Below the pieces are notes generated by a model. It made no database searches, had not been told where the DNA came from, and was given only the letters and a program-made list of their open reading frames with translations. This document shows positions 8,634-17,851 of a DNA stretch of 64,000 bases, piece by piece (positions within the stretch are counted from its first letter, which is position 1; each line of letters starts with the position of its first letter). The translations under genes were made by a program, and so were the position numbers. The stretch comes from Geminicoccus harenae (lineage in GTDB: Bacteria > Pseudomonadota > Alphaproteobacteria > Geminicoccales > Geminicoccaceae), in the NCBI RefSeq assembly GCF_019800005.1, contig NZ_JABGCL010000007.1, positions 1 through 64,000 on the forward strand, read 5' to 3'.

Positions 8634-8650
8634 ATCAACTGTCGGTTGAT
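8634..8650. promoter_or_regulatory. Palindrome, possible TetR-type operator
   Basis: ATCAAC-TGTCG-GTTGAT is a perfect 6-bp inverted repeat around a 5-base centre, about 65 bases before the VOC gene start. Size and sequence resemble TetR-family operators, but no tetR gene is in the window, so the role is speculative. Confidence 0.3.
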
Positions 8651-8715
8651 CTTGACGGGCGGTGTTCGAGGCTGCAACTGGACGGACGCGCTGCTGCCTG
8701 CGGAGCTGCAAGGCC

Positions 8716-9650
8716 ATGCCCGAGTTCGACCTGACCCTGGACCATGCGGCCCTGCTGGCCCGCCGCCTCGCCCGGACGGCACCGGCCTTCGAGCGGATGG
8801 GCTTCCGGATCGCACCGAGGCTGCCCCACCAGGGCCAGCTCGAGCCCGGCGGCCGGACCCAGGCCTTCGGCACGGCCGGGTGCTGCATCACCCTGGAGGC
8901 AGCTATCTGGAGCTGGTCGAGGCCACGGAGGAGACCGCCCATGCCCGGGCGATCGCCGAGCGGGCCGAACGGCGCGAGGGCATCCACTTCGTGGGCCTCG
9001 CCACGGACGATCTGACGCGGCTCCACCGGGTGCTGGGTGAGGAACTGCCGGGGCTGGCTGCGCCGCGCAGCCTGGTGCGGGAATGGCCGTTCGGCGATGC
9101 GACCCTGCCGGCCAGTTTCCGCCTGACCCAGCTGGACGGCCGGAGCTGGCCGGATGCCGACCTGGCCCTGGTCGAGCATCATTCGCGCGGGGTGATCTGG
9201 CCGGACGTGCTGCCGGCGCATCCCAACGGCGCCAGGCGCCTGACCGGGGTGACGCTGGTGGTGCGCGATCCGCAGGCCAGCCGCGGCCGGCTGGCCCGGC
9301 TGCTCGGCCGCCCGCACGGGGCGCATTTCCGCCTGGCCCAGGGGCGCCTGTCGGTGATCGACCTGGTGAGCGCCGTCCGGCGCTTTCCCGGCCTGCGCCT
9401 GGCCGAGCCGCCCTTCCCGGCGGCACTCGCGGTCGAGGTGGCGAGCCTGCGCCGGGTCGAGGCGCTGCTGCTCCGCAACGGCGTCACCCCCAGGCACAGC
9501 GCCAACGGCACGCTCTGGGTCGCACCGGCGGATGCAGGTGGTGCCGTGCTGGAGTTCATGACCGGCCGGGTCGAGCACCGCGCTGTCCAGGTGACGCAGC
9601 GCCACCGGATCGCCGGCTCGCCGGACGGGCAGGCGACCGCTCCCGCGTAA
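8716..9650 (+). pseudogene. VOC-family (Glyoxalase_3-like) protein gene with a frameshift
   Basis: The protein starts at ATG 8716 (MPEFDLTLDHAALLARR) and reads well as far as GTAGCCITLE near 8897. It continues only in another frame from GGSYLELVEATEETAHA to TAA 9650. Restoring one G in the GGAGG at 8895-8899 gives CTG GAG GGC AGC TAT CTG, which joins the halves into a normal ~311-residue protein with vicinal-oxygen-chelate repeats (LDHA..., ITLEGGSYLELVE, IHFVGLATDD, and a second module VTLVVRDP). It is either a recent pseudogene or a sequencing error in a short G run. Substrate unknown. Confidence 0.8.
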
Positions 9651-9659
9651 GGCGGCGGG

Positions 9660-10550
9660 TCAGGCCGGCCAGTGCCGGGCGAGAAACTCCGCCAGCGCGC
9701 CCTGCGTGCGCTCCGGCTGCTCCTCGGGCAGGAAATGGCCGCAAGCTAGTGCCTGGCCGGTGACCGGACCGGACGCCTTGACCCGCCAGGTGTCCAGCAC
9801 GTCGAACTGGCGGTGCATCAGCCCCTGCTCGCCCCACAGCACCAGGAGCGGGCAGCCGATTCGGACATCCTGGTCGGCAGCGTCATGCTCCAGGTCCACC
9901 GAAGCGGCGGCCCGGTAGTCCTCGCAGGTCCCATGGACAACCGCCGGATCGGTGAAGGCGTGGACATAGGCCGCCACCGCCTCCGGGTGGAACGCAGTCA
10001 GGCCCGTGCCCGACCAGCGTTCCAGCTTGGCCCGCACCCAGAAGCCGGGGTCGAGCGAGATCAGCCGCTCCGGCAACGGCGAGGGCTGGCTCAGGAAGAA
10101 CCAGTGGTAGTAGCCGGACGCCAGCGCCTGGCTGGTCGCGGCAAACACGGTGCGCGTCGGCACGATGTCCAGCACCGCGGCGGCCGCGACCTGTTCGGGA
10201 TGGTCCAGGCACATCCGGTGCAGCACCCGCCCGCCACGGTCATGGCCGGCCGCGGCGAACCGCCGAAAGCCCAGCCCCGCCATCACCGCCACCATGTCCT
10301 TGGCCATGGCGCGCTTGCTGTAGTTCGCATGGTCCGGCGTGCCGCTTGGCGCGCTCGACACGCCGTAACCGCGCAGGTCCGGGCAGACCACGGTGTAGCG
10401 CTTCGCCAGATCCGGTGCCACTTGGTGCCACATCAGGTGGGTCTGCGGATAGCCGTGCAGGAGCAGCAAAGGCGGCCCGGAGCCGCCGACCTGCACGAAG
10501 ATCTCCGCACCGTCCCCCGCCATCCGCCACTTCTCGAAGCCGTCGAGCAT
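9660..10550 (-). CDS. Alpha/beta hydrolase, probable haloacetate (fluoroacetate) dehalogenase
   Basis: 296 residues, alpha/beta-hydrolase fold with oxyanion motif LHGYPQ (32-37). The nucleophile elbow is GHDRGGR, with Asp104 rather than Ser, as in haloacetate dehalogenases and epoxide hydrolases. Arg105/Arg108, Asp128, His149-Trp150, Trp179, Tyr212 and His272 follow at a near-constant offset from the residues I recall for the fluoroacetate dehalogenase of Rhodopseudomonas palustris, covering the carboxylate-binding arginines, the halide pocket and the catalytic His. ATG 10550 has GGAGG upstream; GTG 10562 is an in-frame alternative. No transporter or regulator for haloacids lies next to it. 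Confidence 0.8.
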   Translation of the reverse strand: MLDGFEKWRMAGDGAEIFVQVGGSGPPLLLLHGYPQTHLMWHQVAPDLAKRYTVVCPDLRGYGVSSAPSGTPDHANYSKRAMAKDMVAVMAGLGFRRFAAAGHDRGGRVLHRMCLDHPEQVAAAAVLDIVPTRTVFAATSQALASGYYHWFFLSQPSPLPERLISLDPGFWVRAKLERWSGTGLTAFHPEAVAAYVHAFTDPAVVHGTCEDYRAAASVDLEHDAADQDVRIGCPLLVLWGEQGLMHRQFDVLDTWRVKASGPVTGQALACGHFLPEEQPERTQGALAEFLARHWPA

Positions 10551-10667
10551 TACCGCCTCCACCGCCTCCAGAGGTTTGCCCTAGACATGGTTTTGGCCGC
10601 ACGAGCCGCCCAGGTGCGAGAGCCGCGATCGGGCCGCCACAGTTACATGACGAAAGCTCCATCTATC

Positions 10668-10788
10668 ATGCAGCAGGATCGATGCTGCATTGCACAAACG
10701 TTGGTTCCGGAATGCCCAACGGTTGGCCATATGGGTCAGTGTAAAGTGCATGCGGCAGACACCGGAGCGCCGGTGATCGCTCATGTAA
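10668..10788 (+). promoter_or_regulatory. Leader region with inverted repeats before the DUF1127 gene
   Basis: The 258-base gap between the dehalogenase and the DUF1127 gene has three inverted repeats: ATGCAGCA/TGCTGCAT (10668-10675 with 10683-10690), CGTTGG/CCAACG (10699-10704 with 10716-10721) and CACCGG/CCGGTG (about 10760-10775). No clear -35/-10 pair is recognisable. They could be protein-binding palindromes or RNA hairpins. Confidence 0.35.
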
Positions 10789-10808
10789 CAGTGAAGTAGT
10801 ATCCAGCC

Positions 10809-11051
10809 ATGTCGATCGAGTTCATCAACCCTTACAGCGTGCTCGCGACCACCGCGGTGGCTTCCTGGCAGCTGCGCAACGCCACCAAGGCGCCTGCGTC
10901 CGAGGGTCTGTTCGGGGGCATCAAGCGCTGGTGGCTGTACCGTCAGACCATGAACGAGCTGTCGCGGCTTTCCGACCGCGAGCTCTATGACATCGGTGTG
11001 CTGCGCTCCGAGCTCGAGAGCGTGGCATCGAAGGCAGCAGCCGCTCGTTAA
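10809..11051 (+). CDS. DUF1127 domain-containing small protein
   Basis: 80 residues with a C-terminal DUF1127 (YjiS-like) motif: RQTMNELSRLSDRELYDIGVLRSEL. Such small, Arg-rich proteins are common in alphaproteobacteria, where some have been linked to RNA turnover and phosphate/stress responses; this one is uncharacterised. The N-terminus (about 1-28) is non-conserved, and a Trp pair (KRWWLYR) precedes the motif. It is a lone gene with its own terminator. Confidence 0.85.
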   Translation: MSIEFINPYSVLATTAVASWQLRNATKAPASEGLFGGIKRWWLYRQTMNELSRLSDRELYDIGVLRSELESVASKAAAAR

Positions 11052-11115
11052 TGCTCCAGGCGGCGAGCGAGCCGCCATTGCCACGCCCGCTGAGGGCAGA
11101 GGCGAGACGATCACG

Positions 11116-11146
11116 AGGCCGAAGGTGCTACCGCCCTTCGGCCTTT
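11116..11146 (+). terminator. Rho-independent terminator after the DUF1127 gene
   Basis: A perfect 10-bp stem AGGCCGAAGG/CCTTCGGCCT with a 9-base loop is followed by TTTGTCGTTT, 64 bases after the stop codon. Confidence 0.85.
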
Positions 11147-11177
11147 GTCGTTTCCAGGCCCTTTCCGGAAGTCGGGC

Positions 11178-11840
11178 TCAGCCGGCCGGTGCCGTGATGG
11201 CGAAGGTCGCTGCCCCCACGCCCTGGATCGCTACCTCGACCCGGTCGCCCACGACCAGCGGGCCCACCCCGGCAGGCGTACCGGTCATGATCAGGTCGCC
11301 GGCCAGCAACCGGTCGTAGCGCGACAATTCGGCGACGATCTCGTCCACGCTCCAGATCATCTCGGCGAGGTCGCCGGACTGGCGCACCTGCCCGTTGACC
11401 TCGAGCTCGATCCGGCCCGCGCGCGGGTGCCCCACTTCCGCCGGCGCATGCAGCGTGCCGATCGGTGCCGCACCGATCCAGGACTTGGCGAGCGCCCAGG
11501 GCCGCGCCTGCTTCTTGGCGATCGCCTGCAGGTCGCGCCTTGTGAGGTCGATGCCCACCGCATAGCCCGCGATGTGCGAGCGCGCCGCCTCCACCCCGAT
11601 CCCCGCCCCATCTCGGCCGATCGCCACGACCAGCTCGACCTCGTGGTGCAGGTCCTGGGTCATCGGCGGATAGGGCACCTCCGGCCCGGGGATCAGCGCC
11701 TCGGGCGCCTTGGCGAAGAAGAAGGGCGGCTCGCGCGAGTCGTGGCCCATCTCCTTCGCGTGCTCGGCATAGTTGCGCCCGACGCAGAACACCCGGCGGA
11801 TCTCGAGCGAGCCCCCGGTGGCAAACGGCAGATGGGTCAT
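11178..11840 (-). CDS. Fumarylacetoacetate hydrolase (FAH) family protein
   Basis: 220 residues. The FAH signature blocks are present: RVFCVGRNYAEHAKE, the metal-binding HHEVELVVAIG, GIDLTRRDLQ, and MTGTPAGVGPL near the C-terminus. Members hydrolyse or isomerise acylpyruvates such as fumarylpyruvate, or decarboxylate oxaloacetate; the exact substrate cannot be told. It starts at ATG 11840, 17 bases after the pccA stop, with GAGGA upstream, so it is probably co-transcribed with the carboxylase genes. Confidence 0.88.
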   Translation of the reverse strand: MTHLPFATGGSLEIRRVFCVGRNYAEHAKEMGHDSREPPFFFAKAPEALIPGPEVPYPPMTQDLHHEVELVVAIGRDGAGIGVEAARSHIAGYAVGIDLTRRDLQAIAKKQARPWALAKSWIGAAPIGTLHAPAEVGHPRAGRIELEVNGQVRQSGDLAEMIWSVDEIVAELSRYDRLLAGDLIMTGTPAGVGPLVVGDRVEVAIQGVGAATFAITAPAG

Positions 11841-11857
11841 CGGACTGTCCTCGTTGC

Positions 11858-13855
11858 TCAGCCGGCCGCGCCGACGAACGTCATCAGCACCTGGTCGGAT
11901 GCCACCGCATCGCCCGGCGCCACCTTCACGCTCTCGACCACGGCGTCGCGTTCGGCGCGCAGGATGTTCTGCATCTTCATCGCCTCCAGCACGCACAGTT
12001 CCTGGCCGGCCTTGACCTCCTGGCCGGGCTCGACCGCCACCGCCACGATCAGCCCGGGCATGGGCGAGGCCAGGAGCCGCGACAGGTCCGGCGGCTGCTT
12101 CTTGGGCATGCGCGCGGCGTAATCGGCGGCCGCGCGGGTTCGCACCAGCACCGCCACCTGCGCACCGCGATGGGTCAGGAGATAGCCTTCCGGCCGGCGG
12201 TCGACCTGCAGGATCAGCCGGCGGTCATCCACGGTCGCCGTCGCGAGCAGCCGGCCGGGCTGCCAGTCGAGACGGGGCTGCACCACCCGGTCCCCGATCC
12301 GGAGCGTCGGCGGGTTGCCGACCGGGTCGTCCAGCCGCACGTCGAACAGCTCGTCGTCCAGCTTCACCCGCCAGTCGGCGACATGGGCAGGCCGCCAGCC
12401 CGGCAGCTTGCCGCTGGCGGCCATGGCGTGCTCCGCCTCGATCACCCGCATGGCGACCGCGATCGCGGCCAGGTCCCGCCTGGCCTCGTGCGGCAGCTCG
12501 GTGCCCTCGAACCGGTCGCCATATTCCTCGGCGATGAAGTTGGTGGTGAGCCGGCCTTCCAGATAGCGCGGATGGGTGATCAGCGAGGTCAGGAAGGCGA
12601 TGTTGTGGCTGAGGCCCCGGATCACATAGGCGTCCAGCGCGTCGGCGAGCTTTTCGGCCGCGCTGGCCCGGTCCGCCGCGAAGGCGCACAGCTTCGCGAT
12701 CATCGGGTCGTAGAACATCGAGACGTCCAGGCCCTCGGCCACGCCGGCATCGACCCGGAGCCCCTCGCCCGCCGGCGGCTGGTAGCGCCGCAGCCTTCCG
12801 GTGGAGGGCAGGAAGCCGCGCGACGGATCCTCGGCGTAGACCCGCGCCTCGATCGCCCAGCCGGACAGCTTCACCTCGTCCTGGCGGATCGTCAGGTGCT
12901 CGCCCCAGGCGATCCGGATCATCCACTCGACCAGGTCCAGCCCGGTCACCAGTTCGGTCACCGGATGCTCGACCTGGAGCCGGGTGTTCATCTCCAGGAA
13001 GTAGAAGTTGCGCTTTGCGTCGACGATGAACTCGACCGTACCGGCCGAGTGGTAGCCCACCGCCTCGGCCAGCGCGACGGCCTGGGCGCCCATGGCCTGG
13101 CGGGTCGCCTTGTCCAGGAACGGCGAGGGCGCCTCCTCGATCACCTTCTGGTGGCGGCGCTGGATCGAGCATTCCCGCTCGCCCAGATGGATGGCGTGGC
13201 CGTGCTTGTCGGCCAGCACCTGGATCTCGATGTGCCGGGGCTGCTCGACATATTTTTCGAGGAACACCCGGTCGTCGCCGAACGAGGAACGCGCCTCCGA
13301 GCGCGCCCGCTCCAGCCCCTCGACCAGCGACCGGTCGTCATGGGCGATCCGCATGCCCTTGCCGCCGCCGCCGGCCGCCGCCTTGACCATGACCGGATAG
13401 CCGATCCGCCGGGCGATCCGCAGCGCCTCGTCCGGGTCGGATACCGGCTCGTTGTGCCCGGGCACCACCGAGACGCCGGCCTGGCGGGCCAGGATCTTGC
13501 TCTCGATCTTGTCGCCCATCGCCTGGACGGCGGTCATGGGCGGCCCGATGAACACGATCCCGGCCTCGTCCAGCGCCTTTGCGAAGGCCGGGTTCTCGGA
13601 CAGGAAGCCGTAGCCCGGATGGACCGCCTCCGCCCCCGTCTGCCGGCAGGCCGCCACGATCTTGTCGATGACCAGATAGCTGTCGCGCGCCGGTGCCGGG
13701 CCGATCGCCACCGCCTCGTCGGCCATCCGCACATGCAGCGCCTGCGCGTCCGCCTCGGAATAGACCGCGACCGTGGCGATCCCCAGCTTCTTGCAGGTGC
13801 GGATCACCCGGCAGGCAATCTCGCCGCGGTTGGCGATCAGGATCTTCTTGAACAT
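11858..13855 (-). CDS. pccA: Propionyl-CoA carboxylase alpha subunit (biotin carboxylase + BCCP)
   Basis: 665 residues. The biotin carboxylase/ATP-grasp domain (about 1-450) begins MFKKILIANRGEIACRVIRT and contains the Gly-rich loop AAAGGGGKGM. The C-terminal biotinyl domain has EAMKMQN, with the biotin-accepting Lys at 627. Length and the intervening domain match PccA better than methylcrotonyl-CoA carboxylase. It catalyses ATP-dependent carboxylation of biotin in the conversion of propionyl-CoA to methylmalonyl-CoA. It lies 23 bases after pccB and before the FAH gene. No methylmalonyl-CoA mutase or epimerase is in the window. Confidence 0.93.
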   Translation of the reverse strand: MFKKILIANRGEIACRVIRTCKKLGIATVAVYSEADAQALHVRMADEAVAIGPAPARDSYLVIDKIVAACRQTGAEAVHPGYGFLSENPAFAKALDEAGIVFIGPPMTAVQAMGDKIESKILARQAGVSVVPGHNEPVSDPDEALRIARRIGYPVMVKAAAGGGGKGMRIAHDDRSLVEGLERARSEARSSFGDDRVFLEKYVEQPRHIEIQVLADKHGHAIHLGERECSIQRRHQKVIEEAPSPFLDKATRQAMGAQAVALAEAVGYHSAGTVEFIVDAKRNFYFLEMNTRLQVEHPVTELVTGLDLVEWMIRIAWGEHLTIRQDEVKLSGWAIEARVYAEDPSRGFLPSTGRLRRYQPPAGEGLRVDAGVAEGLDVSMFYDPMIAKLCAFAADRASAAEKLADALDAYVIRGLSHNIAFLTSLITHPRYLEGRLTTNFIAEEYGDRFEGTELPHEARRDLAAIAVAMRVIEAEHAMAASGKLPGWRPAHVADWRVKLDDELFDVRLDDPVGNPPTLRIGDRVVQPRLDWQPGRLLATATVDDRRLILQVDRRPEGYLLTHRGAQVAVLVRTRAAADYAARMPKKQPPDLSRLLASPMPGLIVAVAVEPGQEVKAGQELCVLEAMKMQNILRAERDAVVESVKVAPGDAVASDQVLMTFVGAAG

Positions 13856-13878
13856 GGTGCAGGGTTCCCGCGGCGACG

Positions 13879-15417
<1,539 letters not shown>

Positions 15418-15460
15418 CCCTGCCAGCGCCTCCCCTGCAAGTCTCAATGCGTCGACCTCA

Positions 15461-15484
15461 TGCGCGCCCGCACGGTGGCGCGCA
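15461..15484 (-). terminator. Hairpin between atp12 and pccB
   Basis: TGCGCGCC/GGCGCGCA forms a perfect 8-bp stem with an 8-base loop six bases past the atp12 stop. No T-run follows, so it could be a weak terminator or part of the pccB leader. Confidence 0.4.
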
Positions 15485-15489
15485 AACAC

Positions 15490-16197
15490 TCACATGCGCA
15501 AGGGTGGTGCCAGCGCCTGCACGAACCGCTCGACCGCTTCCAGCTCGGCGCGCAGCCCCGCGTGCCGCCTTGTGATCTCGGGATCCTCGCCCCAGTGCTC
15601 CACCTGGTAGAGCGTGTCGAGCTGCGCCACCTCGAACGCCTCGTCGGCCGGCAGCACCGCCTCCATCATGGCCAGGCCCAGCACCAGGGAGTGGGTGATG
15701 GTCACCGCGGCATGCAGCGCCACGAGCTGCCAGCCGTCCAGCGCCTCCACCACCGGCAGCAGGCGCTCTTCCGCCCCCGCAGGTGCCTCCTGCGGCAGCA
15801 CCGTGCGGTGGACCGGCAGCCGCACGTCGAAGGCGCCCGCCAGCCAGTCCAGCCATGGCTGCCAGGCCTCGTCCTGCCGCTGCGCGAGATCACGCGGGTC
15901 GCTGGCGCGATAGCACAGCATGTCGGTGCCGAGATAATCCATGACCTGCCGGATCGCCGGCTGGCGCCGCTCCGGCATCAGGTCGACGGACGTGGTGGCG
16001 AGCCTGGTGACCCGCATGGTGGCCGGCTGCAGTTCCTCGTCCTGCCCCTCCCACTCGACCGCCACCGCGCGCGCCAGCGCCTCGGTCGGCAGGGCGAGGG
16101 TGCGGCGCAACGGGGTGCGGATCGGCTTGCCGTCCAGCAGCACCTGCCACTCGTCACCATGGCGGGCGATGCCCACCTGCTTGAAGAAACGCTTCAT
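15490..16197 (-). CDS. ATP12 family F1-ATPase assembly chaperone
   Basis: 235 residues of the ATP12 family, with N-terminal MKRFFKQVGI, KPIRTPLRRTLALPT and the VEWEGQ block, and a C-terminal half with WQLVALH and SLVLGLAMME. In mitochondria ATP12 binds the F1 alpha subunit during assembly; alphaproteobacterial homologues are the presumed ancestors. The start overlaps the stop of the HAD gene (ATGA). Last gene of the degQ-rarA-rluC-HAD-atp12 chain. Confidence 0.92.
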   Translation of the reverse strand: MKRFFKQVGIARHGDEWQVLLDGKPIRTPLRRTLALPTEALARAVAVEWEGQDEELQPATMRVTRLATTSVDLMPERRQPAIRQVMDYLGTDMLCYRASDPRDLAQRQDEAWQPWLDWLAGAFDVRLPVHRTVLPQEAPAGAEERLLPVVEALDGWQLVALHAAVTITHSLVLGLAMMEAVLPADEAFEVAQLDTLYQVEHWGEDPEITRRHAGLRAELEAVERFVQALAPPLRM

Positions 16198-16850
16198 GCG
16201 AGTCCCAGAATCGGGTGCAGATCCGTCGCCGCGTGCGCCACGTGCGCGGCGCCGGCCTCGACCAGCCGCTCGACCGGATGGTTGCCCCAGGCCACGCCCA
16301 CTGGCAGCGCGCCCGCGGCCTTGGCCATCAGCACATCATAGGACGTGTCGCCGATCACCACCGTGTCCTCCGCCCTCGCCCCGGTTTCGGCCAGGGCTTC
16401 CAGCACCATGGCCGGATGCGGCTTGGAGGGGTGCCGGCAGGCGGTCTGCAGGGTGACGAACCGGTCGGCCAGCTCGTGATGGGCCAGGATCGCGTCCAGC
16501 CCGCGCCGGCTGTTGCCGGTGACGATGCCCAGCAGCGTGTCGGGCTGGGCGGCCAGGCGGTCCAGCAGCGCCAGGATGCCGGGGAACAGCGGCTCGGCAT
16601 GGATCCCGGCCGTGCGGTGCTTCCAGTAATGGCGGCCGAACGCCTGGCCGATCGCGGCCTGGTCGGCAACCGGCAGGTCCGGGCGCCAGAACTCCAGGCA
16701 CTGCGCCACCGACAGGCCGATCGCCGCGCGCAGCGTCAGCTCGTCGGGTGCCGGCAGGCCGAACTCGGCGAACGCATCCTGGGCTGCCGCCACGATCAGG
16801 GCACCACTGTCCACCAGCGTGCCGTCGCAATCGAACAGGACCAGCCTCAC
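16194..16850 (-). CDS. HAD-superfamily hydrolase (phosphoglycolate phosphatase-like)
   Basis: 218 residues. Motif I is FDCDGTLVD with the two catalytic aspartates, motif II is VTGNS, and motif IV is VVIGDTSYDVLMAKAAG. The cap domain (about 15-85) is helical, so this is a subfamily I phosphatase such as Gph. The start is GTG 16850 with AGGAGCGG upstream, overlapping the rluC stop (GTGA); the longer frame to 17096 is rluC shadow. Substrate not assignable, though small phosphosugars or phosphoglycolate are likely. Confidence 0.87.
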   Translation of the reverse strand: MRLVLFDCDGTLVDSGALIVAAAQDAFAEFGLPAPDELTLRAAIGLSVAQCLEFWRPDLPVADQAAIGQAFGRHYWKHRTAGIHAEPLFPGILALLDRLAAQPDTLLGIVTGNSRRGLDAILAHHELADRFVTLQTACRHPSKPHPAMVLEALAETGARAEDTVVIGDTSYDVLMAKAAGALPVGVAWGNHPVERLVEAGAAHVAHAATDLHPILGLA

Positions 16851-17851
16851 CGCCGCTCCTCCGGCCAGTCGTCCAGCCGGGCAAAGGGCGGCTGGCTCTT
16901 GCCGATCCCCATCCAGTCCAGCGCCTCGCGGATCGGCCGGTCCGGCTCCGCCACCAGCCGCAGTCGGCCACCGTCCGGGTGCGGCAAATCGAGCTCGCGG
17001 GCATGGAGGGCCAGGCGCGCCGGCGCTCCGGTCGGATGGGCGGCCTTCCCGCCATACTTGCCGTCGCCCAGGATCGGGAAGCCCGACAGGGCGCAATGCG
17101 CGCGCAACTGGTGGGTGCGGCCGGTGAGCGGCAGGAGGCCCAGCCAGGCGGCGACCTTGCTGTTCGCCTCCAGGACCCGGAAGCCGGTACGAGCAAAGCG
17201 CGCCTCGTCCCCCTCGCTGGCGGTCATCTTCTCCCGCCCGCTGGTGCCGCCCTTCTCCAGGGCCAGGTCGATCACCCCGGCGTCACGCGTGGGCCGGCCG
17301 ATCACCACCGCCCAGTAGAGCTTGCGGATCCGGTGCTGCTGGAAGGCGAAGGTCAGCTCGCGCGCGGCGGCAGCGGTCTTGGCGAGCACCAGCACGCCGG
17401 ACGTGTCGCGGTCCAGCCGGTGCACCAGGCGCGGCTTGTCGCCGCCCCGGCCGGCGAACGCCTGCATCAGCCCATCCACATGCCGGGTCGTGCCGCTGCC
17501 GCCCTGGACCGCCAGGCCAGCGGGCTTGGCGAACGCGATCAGCGCGTCGTCCTCGTGGATGACCAGGGAGCGCAGCATCGCCACGTCGCGCTCAGGCGGG
17601 CGGGCGGGCGGCTTCGGAGCGCTGCCCGGCGATTCCTCCGGCTCGGCCGGCAGCGGCGGGATGCGCACCACCTGCCCCGGCACCAGCCGGGTGGCCGCGT
17701 CCAGCCGCTTGCCGTCCACCCGGAACTGGCCGGTGCGCAGCAGCTTCTGCATCCGGCCGAAGCCCAGCTCGGGGAAATGGGCCTTGCACCAGCGGTCGAA
17801 GCGCCAATGGGCCTCGCTGCCTGCCACGGTCCTCTGCTCGACGCCGCTCAT
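16847..17851 (-). CDS. rluC: RluC/RluD-family 23S rRNA pseudouridine synthase
   Basis: 334 residues. An S4-like RNA-binding domain (about 20-80, FGRMQKLLRTGQFRVDGKR) precedes the catalytic domain, whose HRLDRDTSGVLVLAKT carries the nucleophilic Asp. RTHQLRAH and the GDGKYGG block are present. It isomerises specific uridines in 23S rRNA; RluC-type specificity is likely but RluD cannot be excluded from sequence alone. ATG 17851 overlaps the rarA stop (ATGA). Confidence 0.88.
   Translation of the reverse strand: MSGVEQRTVAGSEAHWRFDRWCKAHFPELGFGRMQKLLRTGQFRVDGKRLDAATRLVPGQVVRIPPLPAEPEESPGSAPKPPARPPERDVAMLRSLVIHEDDALIAFAKPAGLAVQGGSGTTRHVDGLMQAFAGRGGDKPRLVHRLDRDTSGVLVLAKTAAAARELTFAFQQHRIRKLYWAVVIGRPTRDAGVIDLALEKGGTSGREKMTASEGDEARFARTGFRVLEANSKVAAWLGLLPLTGRTHQLRAHCALSGFPILGDGKYGGKAAHPTGAPARLALHARELDLPHPDGGRLRLVAEPDRPIREALDWMGIGKSQPPFARLDDWPEERR

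Noticed and set aside
8616-9650. A single 344-residue protein reading from 8616
   Set aside because: Its first ~95 residues are Pro/Arg-rich shadow sequence; the true N-terminus is in another frame, so a frameshifted gene explains it better.
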